Shown here piece after piece: positions 23,295-31,867 of a stretch of 64,000 nt of DNA. The first letter of the stretch is position 1, and every line of letters begins with the position of its first letter. Location: positions 1 through 64,000 of the forward strand of contig CAYPUG010000001.1 of assembly GCA_964413905.1 (NCBI GenBank), given 5' to 3'. Source of the DNA: CAYPUG01 sp964413905. Lineage in GTDB: Bacteria > Chloroflexota > Anaerolineae > JAADDB01. The translations under genes were made by a program, and so were the position numbers. Under the pieces are notes generated by a model, which was not told where the DNA came from, made no database searches, and was given only the letters and a program-made list of their open reading frames with translations.

Positions 23295-25334
23295 ATGAAC
23301 TTCTTCATGTTCGTGCTCCTGTTCAGTGTACTGGTGCGCTTTCTGGCCTTTCTCGTCGTGCTGGAACTGTACTATCGCTTCCGTGATGTACACATTCTCC
23401 TGATTGCCATCACCGTGCTTCTCATGTGTGCCCCTCCGGGATTCCGCCTGTGGCAATTACTTCAAGAACCGCCCCCCCAGCACCTCGCGCTGTGGATGGT
23501 CGTCTCCCTCCCGGTCGTCAGCATCCTTATCCTCTTTTCCACCCTGATTTTCCACCGCTACATCCCGGTTATTCTAGAAACACAAAAACAACAAGACCGG
23601 ATGCTCAACCAGTTACGGCTTCTCTATAGCCTAAGTGATACACTGGCCCGTTCAAAATCCCTAGATGAGGTGTACTCCAACGCGTTGACCAACATTCTCC
23701 AAGCGCTAAACGCGGATCGTGCCGCTGTACTCCTTCGGGATCCCGATAACGTCGTCCGGTTTAAGGCGTGGCATGGGCTTAGCGAACAATATCGGCAATC
23801 CGTAAAGGGCCACTTCCCCTGGTCCTTTGATGATCCCCACCCGGAACCCATTCTCATCGCAGATGCGCTCGATGACGAACGAACGCTCCCCTTCCGAGAC
23901 GCCCTGGAACAGGAGGGCATTCGTGCCATGGGCTTCATCCCTCTATACTACAAGGGACACCTGCTGGGAAAATTCATGGTCTACTGGAATGAACCCCACC
24001 CGTTCACGGAGGATGAAATCCGGCTGGCCCAAACCGTAGCCAACCACATTGCCGCGGCCATCATCCGCAAACAACAGGAAGAAATGCTCGCCGAACAAGC
24101 ACAGCGCCTCAACGCGCTTATCCAATCATCCGGCATTCTTGTGGCCGGACACCCCCTTGATGAGGTGCTTCAACGCATCATCGCCATCGCGAACCAAGTC
24201 ATACGGTCCGATTACACGGCCATTGTCCTGTTCAAAGAAGACGAAAACGACTTCTATGAAGCATTGAACAACATGCCGACCCTGCCCACTCTTCACTACA
24301 CCCGTCGTCCAGATGGCCTATCCCATTGGATTAAAGAACATCGGCGCCTTGTCATCGTGGACAAAGTCGACGGGGACGGAAACTTTTACCCTCCCTTAGG
24401 GGAAGACGCCCCCAAGACCGTCAACGAATATATCCGCCGCATGGGCATTCAATCCTTCGCGGGTATCCCTCTCGTCATACGAGACAGATTCCTCGGCATC
24501 ATGTGGGTACACAATACCCGGCCCTTCACCTTTCACGGCCAAGAAGCCATCCTCCAGGCCTTTGGATACCTCGTCTCCATTGCACTGGAGAACGCTTCCC
24601 TATACACTTCTCTTAAACGAGCCTTACAAGCTAAGGATGAGATGATACAGAACGTCTCCCATGAACTGAGAACTCCATTAACCATTATCCGGGGTTACAC
24701 CGAACTCCTCCTCGACCCTACCCTCTGGGATCTTCCCGAAGAATTGCACCCCATCCTGAGCACCGTGGACCGACAAGCGCGCCACCTCCACACGCTGGTG
24801 GAACGATTACTGTTGCTGCAAGCACTTGACCAACGTCCACTGCATTGGCAAATCTTGCACTTGGATACCTGGCTAGAGGAGATCGTTTCCGATTGGTACA
24901 TCCGGGCCCAAAAACAAGGCCTTCACCTCCATCTAGACATTGAAAAACCTCTCCCCCCCGTCCGCGCCGACCCGGACTTGTTACGGGAAATCGTGATCAA
25001 CCTCCTGGACAATGCGTTCAAATTTACCCCCCAAGGGCGCAACATCTATGTACGAGCCTTTACTGAGAAACATGAAGTCATCGTCAGTGTCCAGGATGAA
25101 GGCGAGGGTATCCCCCCGGACAAATTGAACACCATCTTCCAACGCTTCTACCAAATCAACGGCAGCATCCACCGTAAGTACAGTGGTATGGGCATTGGCC
25201 TTTCCTTATGTCAAGCCATCATCGAACGACACGGTGGCCGCATATGGGCCGAAAGCGAAGGACTCGGCCACGGCAGCACGTTCTCCTTTGCCCTTCCAAT
25301 TCACACCGCGGGTGGAGATGAACATCATGGCTGA
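23295..25334 (+). CDS. Membrane sensor histidine kinase with two GAF domains
   Basis: A 679-residue kinase. Two or three N-terminal membrane segments (about 3-25, 33-48 and 66-86) are followed by a helical linker, GAF domain 1 (about 125-260), GAF domain 2 (about 285-435), the HisKA dimerisation helix with the phosphorylated histidine in QNVSHELRTPLTIIRGY (H456), and a HATPase domain with N box EIVINLLDNAFKF, G1 box DEGEGIPPDK and G2 box GMGIGLSLCQAIIERHGG. Signal unknown; GAF domains may bind small molecules or tetrapyrroles. No response regulator lies nearby, so it is an orphan kinase here. The end overlaps the next gene by eight bases. Confidence 0.93.
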   Translation: MNFFMFVLLFSVLVRFLAFLVVLELYYRFRDVHILLIAITVLLMCAPPGFRLWQLLQEPPPQHLALWMVVSLPVVSILILFSTLIFHRYIPVILETQKQQDRMLNQLRLLYSLSDTLARSKSLDEVYSNALTNILQALNADRAAVLLRDPDNVVRFKAWHGLSEQYRQSVKGHFPWSFDDPHPEPILIADALDDERTLPFRDALEQEGIRAMGFIPLYYKGHLLGKFMVYWNEPHPFTEDEIRLAQTVANHIAAAIIRKQQEEMLAEQAQRLNALIQSSGILVAGHPLDEVLQRIIAIANQVIRSDYTAIVLFKEDENDFYEALNNMPTLPTLHYTRRPDGLSHWIKEHRRLVIVDKVDGDGNFYPPLGEDAPKTVNEYIRRMGIQSFAGIPLVIRDRFLGIMWVHNTRPFTFHGQEAILQAFGYLVSIALENASLYTSLKRALQAKDEMIQNVSHELRTPLTIIRGYTELLLDPTLWDLPEELHPILSTVDRQARHLHTLVERLLLLQALDQRPLHWQILHLDTWLEEIVSDWYIRAQKQGLHLHLDIEKPLPPVRADPDLLREIVINLLDNAFKFTPQGRNIYVRAFTEKHEVIVSVQDEGEGIPPDKLNTIFQRFYQINGSIHRKYSGMGIGLSLCQAIIERHGGRIWAESEGLGHGSTFSFALPIHTAGGDEHHG

Positions 25335-26592
25335 GCGCGGTCGAATAAACTTGCGCCAACGACTGCGTCGCCTGGGAACGCGCAGAAGCACCCGACCTAC
25401 CCCTCAGCCCACTCCGTCGCCGGCTCGTGCCGTCCAGGAACATCCTCCATTGACCCACGTTATCGGCGGGGATGAGATCTCCACGTCTCGGGGCACATTT
25501 CACCTGCGGGAAATCACCTACGACCCGCATCACATCCACGGTCGTTACCCACTCGGTCGCATTTTGGACGCGCCCCTTCACCCCCTCAGATACTTAAGCA
25601 CCAGGGCCTTGTCCGTGCTCCCACCGGTCACAGAGATGGCCTTTCTCGATACGGAGACCCTAGGGCTCTCCCGCGGAACGGGCACTACCGTCTTCCTGGT
25701 CGGACTGGGTTTCATCACCCCAACAAAAATTTACGTCCACCAGTATTTCATCCGAGACCTCCACGAAGAAGCCGCCATGCTAGAACACCTGGCAACGGCT
25801 CTCGCCCGAGCAACGATGGTTGTTACGTATAACGGTCGCTCCTTCGACCTCCCCCTTCTGAACACCCGTTACACCTTGCACCTCATTCCCTCCCCACTGG
25901 AGAAGTTAGGGCACGTAGATCTCCTGGTGCAAGCCCGGCGCCTGTGGGGGCACCGGTTGCCCCGTTGCACCTTAGGGGATGTGGAACGAGGCATCCTCGG
26001 CCACCATCGGGAAGAATTGGACATCCCCGGCTGGTTGGTTCCCGTTCTGTATCGGGATTACCTGCGCACCCGCGATCCGACACCTTTACGCCAAGTGTTT
26101 TACCACAACCTCCACGACATCCTCTCCCTCATCGCGCTAACCGACATCGTGCTTCGAGCCTGGGACGATCCTTGGTCAGAGCCGAGCGTCTACCCAGAGG
26201 ACTTGGTAAGTCTGGCGATGTACTTCATGACCCATGGCGAGGAGGAACGGGCAGAAGTCCTCCTGCGTTACGCCATGCACCATGTCCATCACCCCCAACG
26301 TCGGCTGGATGTTTACCGAACGTTGGGACGGCTCCTCAAGCGCCGAGAACAGTGGGCCGAAGCCCTGTCCCTGTGGGAAACCTGGACCCAAGAACTCCCA
26401 CTGCCCGACCTCACCCCGTTTGAAGAACTGGCGAAATATTATGAATGGCGGGCGCGCGACTTCCGGCAGGCACTCCACTGGACCGACGCGGGATTAGCCA
26501 TCCTGGATCATGCGCCTCAAGATGTCCAACATCGATGGCGGCCAACGTTGGAACACCGTCGTCGTCGCCTTGTCCGACGTTTAAGGAGCTGA
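25327..26592 (+). CDS. YprB-type ribonuclease H-like exonuclease domain protein
   Basis: A 421-residue protein. After a basic, proline-rich N-terminus, residues about 95-290 form a DEDD-type exonuclease domain of the YprB family: EMAFLDTETLGLSRGTGTTV (motif I with Asp and Glu), VVTYNGRSFDLPLL (motif II), and the final acidic motif in HDILSLIAL preceded by FYHNLHD. The C-terminal part (about 300-421) looks like TPR helices. Cytoplasmic; substrate (RNA or DNA 3' ends) unknown. ATG at 25327 is favoured, with GGTGGAG about ten bases upstream and an eight-base overlap with the kinase gene; ATG 25318 is possible. Confidence 0.85.
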   Translation: MAERGRINLRQRLRRLGTRRSTRPTPQPTPSPARAVQEHPPLTHVIGGDEISTSRGTFHLREITYDPHHIHGRYPLGRILDAPLHPLRYLSTRALSVLPPVTEMAFLDTETLGLSRGTGTTVFLVGLGFITPTKIYVHQYFIRDLHEEAAMLEHLATALARATMVVTYNGRSFDLPLLNTRYTLHLIPSPLEKLGHVDLLVQARRLWGHRLPRCTLGDVERGILGHHREELDIPGWLVPVLYRDYLRTRDPTPLRQVFYHNLHDILSLIALTDIVLRAWDDPWSEPSVYPEDLVSLAMYFMTHGEEERAEVLLRYAMHHVHHPQRRLDVYRTLGRLLKRREQWAEALSLWETWTQELPLPDLTPFEELAKYYEWRARDFRQALHWTDAGLAILDHAPQDVQHRWRPTLEHRRRRLVRRLRS

Positions 26593-26601
26593 GGTCCCAC
26601 A

Positions 26602-28977
26602 ATGTGGAAGAAGAGCGTATGTCTTATCATTCTCTTGTGGGTTTTGACCGCGTGCCACTCAACGGGCACACAGCCTTTAGCATCCCCCACATCTTTAACA
26701 TCCCCTCTCCCCTCGCGACCGGCCCCCATTTCCCCATCCCCGCGCCTCTCCTACACCGAACCGCCCGGCACGGCCGTGGCTCACCTTCCTTTGATGAGCC
26801 ACCACAGCGCGGCCACGGCCACCCTGGAGTCCTCCCCTACGCTTCCCACGCCCACGAAACATGCCCCCTCGCCAGCTCCCACCCATACCCCAACACCGCT
26901 CTTCTCGCGACGAACCCATATTCCTCTGGTATTCGGGAATCCTCCCCATCACGAAGAGGAGCCCCTAGTAGTGACAGGTCATCCCTTCGCGCTCATTGTG
27001 GACGCGTCGGCCTTCACTGCCCATCCCTGGGACGATCACGGGATATCCCGCTGGACAGCACAACAATCGGTCATTCCGCGCGTGCTCCGGGACAGCCTGG
27101 CCCATGCCCGAATTGCCGTACAGCGATTGGGGGGAGAGGCCACAACCTGTGAAGGGAACACCCAAACACTCATTACCATGCACCCCCTGCCCACCATCGA
27201 CTGGACACAGATATGGGGGGGGCTCCAACCCACCGGAACCGTCCCTTTGGCCGAAGCCCTCTTGCAGGCCGCAAACGCCTTTCCGGCAGGAGTCCAACGG
27301 CCTATCTTGCTCATTTCTGCTGGAGAGGAGATATGTGGAGAAGATCCCTGCAATGCGGCTCGCGTGTTGGAACGCTCCGACGCAGATGTCACCGTGCACG
27401 TTGTGGACATCGGTGACGAGAACGAAGGACAATCCGTTTTACGTTGTATTGCCGAGGTCACAGGCGGCACATACGCGCACGCAACCGGCCCCGATGACTT
27501 GGCGAGCGCTTTGCGTACGGCCATCCACCACGCGTTGGGGGGCCAACTCCGTGTGGAGGTGGTGGGTGTGAACGGACGTCCCCTCTTTCCTGTCGTCGTG
27601 GTGGGGCGAGGCGACGAAATCATCCGCACTTTTGACGCGTGGACCGATGCGGACCTGGCAGAAGGGACGTATACGGTGACGGTGGGCACTCCGTTACCCG
27701 GCATCTTCGAAAACGTGGTCATTCACCCAGGACGGCGGACCAAATTGCACATTCCGCTGGGGGAACTCCACGTGCGCCTGGTAGACACGCAACAGCGCCC
27801 CATTGCTGCCGAAATCAGCCTCTCGACGCCCCCCTTGGGGACGTTCTTTGGCAGTGAAGGGGAAAACATTATTGTGCCCCTGCCCACAGGATATTACACA
27901 GTCAGCGCATCCTTGGAAACGTCGCCGCCCCTAGCCTTCGCGCGCCATGTGCCCGTAGTGGTGGGTTCGGTGACCGAACGCACGGTACGGGTGCCGGTAG
28001 CGCGACTTCGGGTGGAACTCATCCACCGTGGCCAACCCGGCAGCGGGTTCATCACTCTATCCCGATGGGAAAACCCGGATGTCCAGATCGCGGGGGGATG
28101 GACAAACGGGGAGATGACGTTCCTGGTCCCCCAGGGATGGTATCAACTGGACATCGGTCAATACGCGGAGCCAACCGACGCCCACGTTCTGATCCAACAA
28201 CGCGTGGATGATCCCGTACACACGCCGGACATTCACTACATTCACCACGTAGACACGGGAACCCTCCGAGTCCTGGACACCGCGTCCGACGGCGCATCGG
28301 TTTCCGGGTGGGTGCGGGTATATCCCGCGCGCCGGACTTCCCCCATCCTAGCCGAAGGCCCCATCCTCACCTCCTTCACCCTGCCTACCGGCATGTACGA
28401 CGTTCAAGTTGTTGAGGAAAACGGGCGTTCTCTTTGGGCATGGGATATCGTGCTCCAACCCCAACAGCAGGTGGATCTGACCGTGCTACGGCCCCAAGCA
28501 CGGGTGTGGATTCAAGCCACTACCCCGTGGGGAGAACCGCGGGTCGCCCACACGGTCCTTTACCGGGAACCCGACCACACCCCCACGCTGGACGTGCACA
28601 TCCCATGGCGGGCCGTCCTTCCCCCCGGCACGTACCAAGCGCAACTGGACGAATACAGTGCGGTCCCTCATACTACACTCTCCGAACCGTTCACCGTCCA
28701 AGACGGAGACACATACACACTGACGGGATCCCTCCCGCTGGCGTCACTCACCTTGGTCCCCACCGACGTGGACGAGGTAGAAGTCACCATCTACGCCCAA
28801 GCCGATCCAACCACTCCCCTGGGAGGAGTACGCTCTGGGCTTCCCCACCTGCTTCTACCTGAGGGACATTATGCCTTCCACCTAAAAGATGTGGATAATC
28901 CGGAACGCTACGTGTGGGTGAGGGATGTTCGTCTGGCCGTAGGTGAACACCGGGAGGTTATCGTTCACTTCCCCTGA
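26602..28977 (+). CDS. VWA-domain lipoprotein with repeated beta-sandwich domains
   Basis: A 791-residue lipoprotein: signal with lipobox LTAC (residues 15-18), a Ser/Thr/Pro-rich linker to about residue 115, then a von Willebrand factor A domain (FALIVDASAF ... PTGTVPLAEALLQAANAF ... RPILLISAGEEICGEDPC ... VTVHVVDIGDENEG). The metal site DxSxS reads DASAF, so the last serine is replaced; the threonine (TGT) is kept. After it come several tandem beta-sandwich repeats resembling carboxypeptidase regulatory-like or PEGA domains, each with a YTV or YDVQVVEENG type strand. It would face outward from the membrane. ATG 26602 follows GGAGCTGAGGTCCCACA. Function unknown. Confidence 0.82.
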   Translation: MWKKSVCLIILLWVLTACHSTGTQPLASPTSLTSPLPSRPAPISPSPRLSYTEPPGTAVAHLPLMSHHSAATATLESSPTLPTPTKHAPSPAPTHTPTPLFSRRTHIPLVFGNPPHHEEEPLVVTGHPFALIVDASAFTAHPWDDHGISRWTAQQSVIPRVLRDSLAHARIAVQRLGGEATTCEGNTQTLITMHPLPTIDWTQIWGGLQPTGTVPLAEALLQAANAFPAGVQRPILLISAGEEICGEDPCNAARVLERSDADVTVHVVDIGDENEGQSVLRCIAEVTGGTYAHATGPDDLASALRTAIHHALGGQLRVEVVGVNGRPLFPVVVVGRGDEIIRTFDAWTDADLAEGTYTVTVGTPLPGIFENVVIHPGRRTKLHIPLGELHVRLVDTQQRPIAAEISLSTPPLGTFFGSEGENIIVPLPTGYYTVSASLETSPPLAFARHVPVVVGSVTERTVRVPVARLRVELIHRGQPGSGFITLSRWENPDVQIAGGWTNGEMTFLVPQGWYQLDIGQYAEPTDAHVLIQQRVDDPVHTPDIHYIHHVDTGTLRVLDTASDGASVSGWVRVYPARRTSPILAEGPILTSFTLPTGMYDVQVVEENGRSLWAWDIVLQPQQQVDLTVLRPQARVWIQATTPWGEPRVAHTVLYREPDHTPTLDVHIPWRAVLPPGTYQAQLDEYSAVPHTTLSEPFTVQDGDTYTLTGSLPLASLTLVPTDVDEVEVTIYAQADPTTPLGGVRSGLPHLLLPEGHYAFHLKDVDNPERYVWVRDVRLAVGEHREVIVHFP

Positions 28978-28980
28978 AGT

Positions 28981-29005
28981 GCGTTTAGATGGGTCCGTCA
29001 ATCAG
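28981..29005 (+). repeat. Partial dispersed element (terminal repeat only)
   Basis: GTCCGTCAATCAG (28993-29005) equals the inner complement of the terminal repeat at 21622-21635. No opposite arm is recognisable, so this is a remnant between the VWA lipoprotein and the next gene. Confidence 0.4.
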
Positions 29006-29038
29006 CACTTCGTTTCGAATGGAGACGGAGGTGGATCT

Positions 29039-29929
29039 ATGACACACTTACTGGTGGTTATTCTAAATGATTTGCATGTCCTGCCCGATTTGCTGGACGC
29101 GTGGAAGCGCATTGGGGTTCCTGGTGTGACCCTGTGGAACAGCGTGGGAGGGTATCAAGCAGAAAATTGGCTACAAAAGATGGGGTTAGGAGGCCTAGGC
29201 CGTCTCCTAGGAGGCGAAAGCCAACAACGAACTCTCATTAGCCTTATCGATGACGACGACTTGTTAGAGCAGGCGATCGCCGAGGCCGACGAGATCGTCC
29301 AAGGCTTTGACCGTCCCCACAACGGTATTCTCTTTGTGCTCCCGGTGACCCGGGCTGTGGGATTACGCAAGTGGACGGTGGAGGCCGAAGAGCAAGCGCG
29401 CCGAGAGGAGGAGGCCCGTACCGGTCTGCTTAAACGAGACCGGATGGCATATCAGGACCTGGTCGTGGCGGACATTATGGACGTGCTACGCTTGGATCCC
29501 GCGATTGTGTCCGCCGACGCCGCGGTAACCGACATCATCAAAACCATGCTCGCGCACCCGAACGTGCAAGTGGCTTGTGTGGTCAATGAAGAGCAGCGGC
29601 TTGTGGGCGTGATTGATGTCCCCAGTCTCGCGGACGCCTTCCTCCTCACCGTGTTCCCCGAGGAGTTTATGAGCGCGGTTCAAGATGTGGCCGAAGCAGA
29701 GGAATTCGCGCGGCGGACACACATGCACCAAGCTTCGGATATCATGCGCGAGCCGGTGTACGCTCACCTCAACGATTCGGTGCGCTCCGCCTTCCATACA
29801 ATGCACCAAGCCAAATTGCCCGGCATTCCTGTGGTGGATGAGCAGTATCACGTGATCGGCTACATTAACTTGCTGGAACTTATGGGCCTCTGCCTGGAAT
29901 CCTCCATCCACCGAGGAGGGCCACAATGA
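29039..29929 (+). CDS. PII-like domain fused to a CBS domain pair
   Basis: A 296-residue cytoplasmic protein. The first 105 residues (MTHLLVVILNDLHVLPDLLD ... VTLWNSVGGYQAENW ... NGILFVLPVTRAVGL) have the alternating strand-helix pattern of PII-like signalling proteins. Residues about 135-290 hold two CBS motifs (VADIMDVLRLDPAIVSADAA ... VGVIDVPSLADAFL and ASDIMREPVYAHLNDSVRSA ... PVVDEQYHVIGYINLLEL), which bind adenine nucleotides. ATG 29039 follows GGAGGTGGATCT. The stop overlaps the transporter gene by four bases (ATGA); the likely role is nucleotide-dependent control of that transporter, by inference from other PII-like/transporter pairs. Confidence 0.82.
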   Translation: MTHLLVVILNDLHVLPDLLDAWKRIGVPGVTLWNSVGGYQAENWLQKMGLGGLGRLLGGESQQRTLISLIDDDDLLEQAIAEADEIVQGFDRPHNGILFVLPVTRAVGLRKWTVEAEEQARREEEARTGLLKRDRMAYQDLVVADIMDVLRLDPAIVSADAAVTDIIKTMLAHPNVQVACVVNEEQRLVGVIDVPSLADAFLLTVFPEEFMSAVQDVAEAEEFARRTHMHQASDIMREPVYAHLNDSVRSAFHTMHQAKLPGIPVVDEQYHVIGYINLLELMGLCLESSIHRGGPQ

Positions 29930-31191
29930 ACGACGCGTGGATTGCCGCGGGTATCTTTCTCCTGACGTACGCGATGATCGTGAGCGAACGCGTGCCGCGC
30001 ACCACCGCCGCCTTGGCCGGTGGCATGTTGATGATCCTCCTGGGCATTCTCCCCCAGGAAGAAGCGTTTCACGCGGTGGATCTGAACGTACTTTTCCTCC
30101 TAACGGGCATGATGGTCATTGCCCACCTGATGGGCGAAACCGGCTTTTTTCAGTGGTTGGCTGTCCACACGGTCCGCCTGAGCCAAGGCCGCCCCGTCCA
30201 GGTCATGGTGTTCATTGCGCTCATTACAGCCTTTGCGTCCGCATTCCTGGACAACGTAACGGTGGTGGTCCTCATTGCACCGGTAACATTGTACGTCGCC
30301 AGCACCTTAGGAGTCAGCCCTGTTCCTTTCCTCATCACGGAGGTGATGGCCTCCAACATCGGTGGGGCAACGACGCTCATCGGAGACCCACCGAATATTC
30401 TTATTGCCAGCCGAGCGAACATTGACTTTCTCCAGTTCCTCCTGAACATGGCACCGCCGGCTCTCCTCTCCCTGCTCGCTTATGTGGGCATCATGGTCGT
30501 CCAATTCCGGCACGCGCTTACCGTACCCGCGGAACGTCGACAGATGCTCATGCGCCTTAAGACAGAGGGACTCATCACGAACAGAGCTCTGTTGGTGCAA
30601 ACTCTCACCGTGCTGGCTGTGGTCATTGTGGGATTTCTCCTTCACGGCGTGCTCCACCTGGAGCCGGCCACCATTGCCCTTAGCGGCGCGACCTTGCTCC
30701 TGCTGTGGACAAAACGGGATCCGCACGCCATCTTTCAACATGTGGAATGGGCTACGTTGATGTTCTTTGTAGGACTCTTCATCGCAGTGGAGGGGTTGGT
30801 CGCCACGGGGGTGATTGAACGTGTTGCCCACGCGCTGGCGCGCTTAACCTCCAGGAATGTACGTATCACCACGTTCTTCATTCTGTGGTTCTCCGCGCTG
30901 GCCTCGGGAATCGTGGATAATATCCCCTATACCGCAACCATGCTCCCCATCGTGGAAACACTGGGCCGGGTCATGCCTATCCGACCGTTGTGGTGGGCCC
31001 TCGCTCTGGGCGCGGATTTGGGGGGAAACTTGACCCTGGTGGGCGCTTCGGCCAATGTGGTAGTCGCCAGCATTGCTGAACGCAGTGGACACAAGTTAAC
31101 GTTCGGCGAGTTTTTCCGCTACGGTCTGACAACCGTTACGGTCTCTTTGATTATCTCGTCCATCTGGCTGTGGGTCATGTACCTCTCCTGA
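29926..31191 (+). CDS. ArsB/NhaD (ion transporter) superfamily permease
   Basis: A 421-residue membrane protein with about eleven segments. The two family signature loops are clear: SNIGGATTLIGDPPNILIAS in the first half and DLGGNLTLVGASANVVVASI in the second, along with FLLTGMMVIAHLMGETGFFQ and ALASGIVDNIPYTATMLPI. Members export arsenite or exchange sodium or carboxylates; the substrate cannot be told from sequence. It is translationally coupled to the PII-like/CBS gene, which probably regulates it. The next gene converges on it. Confidence 0.88.
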   Translation: MNDAWIAAGIFLLTYAMIVSERVPRTTAALAGGMLMILLGILPQEEAFHAVDLNVLFLLTGMMVIAHLMGETGFFQWLAVHTVRLSQGRPVQVMVFIALITAFASAFLDNVTVVVLIAPVTLYVASTLGVSPVPFLITEVMASNIGGATTLIGDPPNILIASRANIDFLQFLLNMAPPALLSLLAYVGIMVVQFRHALTVPAERRQMLMRLKTEGLITNRALLVQTLTVLAVVIVGFLLHGVLHLEPATIALSGATLLLLWTKRDPHAIFQHVEWATLMFFVGLFIAVEGLVATGVIERVAHALARLTSRNVRITTFFILWFSALASGIVDNIPYTATMLPIVETLGRVMPIRPLWWALALGADLGGNLTLVGASANVVVASIAERSGHKLTFGEFFRYGLTTVTVSLIISSIWLWVMYLS

Positions 31192-31235
31192 TAGAACGAT
31201 AAAACTCTGTGTACATACCGTGGCTTAAAGAGAAA
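31189..31235 (+). repeat. Dispersed intergenic element, diverged copy
   Basis: CTGATAGAACGATA, then GTGTACATACCGTGGC and TTAAAGAGA, align with the first arm of the copy at 21622 (CTGATTGACGGACATA, TTCATGTACCTCGGCG, TAAAGAAG). It begins at the stop of the permease gene and runs into the end of the convergent hydrolase gene. Confidence 0.5.
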
Positions 31236-31857
31236 GAAACGGATTCAAGCGACGTTCGGTACCCACGGTGGTAAACTCGCCGTGACCGGGCAGGAGTTGA
31301 TAATCATCGGGCAGCGCGAGGATAACGCGACGGATGCTCTCCATAAGGGTCGAGAAATCACCTCCGGGAATATCCGTCCGGCCAATGCTGCCCGCGAAAA
31401 TAACATCGCCCACAAAGGCCCGACGGTGGATGTGGTCTATGAGCGTGACCGATCCCGGGGAATGACCCGGCGTGTGTGCGATCTCCAACGCGACCCCACA
31501 CACGGGAAAAGGCATCCCCGGCTCCAGGTGAGCGTCCACCTTGGGCATGGGGCCGGGATCAAACCCCAACCATGAACGGGTAATCTCCCGCTGAACGGCC
31601 AATACCGGCTCATCGTCCGGATGCAGGTAAAAGGGAACGGGCCGCTCTTGCCGTAACGCGTCCACCGCTAACACATGGTCAAAATGGGCATGAGTGGCAA
31701 TAATCGCTTGCAACCGCCACCCGTGCCGCCGTAAAACCGCTTGAATGGCCGTTGGATGGCCACCGGGATCAATGACCACGGCCTCGTTCGTGTCCTCACA
31801 GCCGAGAACAAAACAATTAACTTGCAAGGGACCCACCACCACGTGTTCCAAAACCAT
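31225..31857 (-). CDS. Metallo-beta-lactamase-fold hydrolase (glyoxalase II-like)
   Basis: A 210-residue MBL-fold protein with the metal-binding motif THAHFDHV (H-x-H-x-D-H), the later histidine in HTPGHSPGSV, the bridging Asp in FVGDVIFAGSIGR, and a final LPGHGEFTTVG. This is the glyoxalase II/YcbL subgroup, which hydrolyses thioesters such as S-lactoylglutathione, but the specific substrate is not evident. It lies ten bases downstream of mfd on the same strand and is probably co-transcribed. Confidence 0.9.
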   Translation of the reverse strand: MVLEHVVVGPLQVNCFVLGCEDTNEAVVIDPGGHPTAIQAVLRRHGWRLQAIIATHAHFDHVLAVDALRQERPVPFYLHPDDEPVLAVQREITRSWLGFDPGPMPKVDAHLEPGMPFPVCGVALEIAHTPGHSPGSVTLIDHIHRRAFVGDVIFAGSIGRTDIPGGDFSTLMESIRRVILALPDDYQLLPGHGEFTTVGTERRLNPFLSL

Positions 31858-31867
31858 TCATCCCCCC

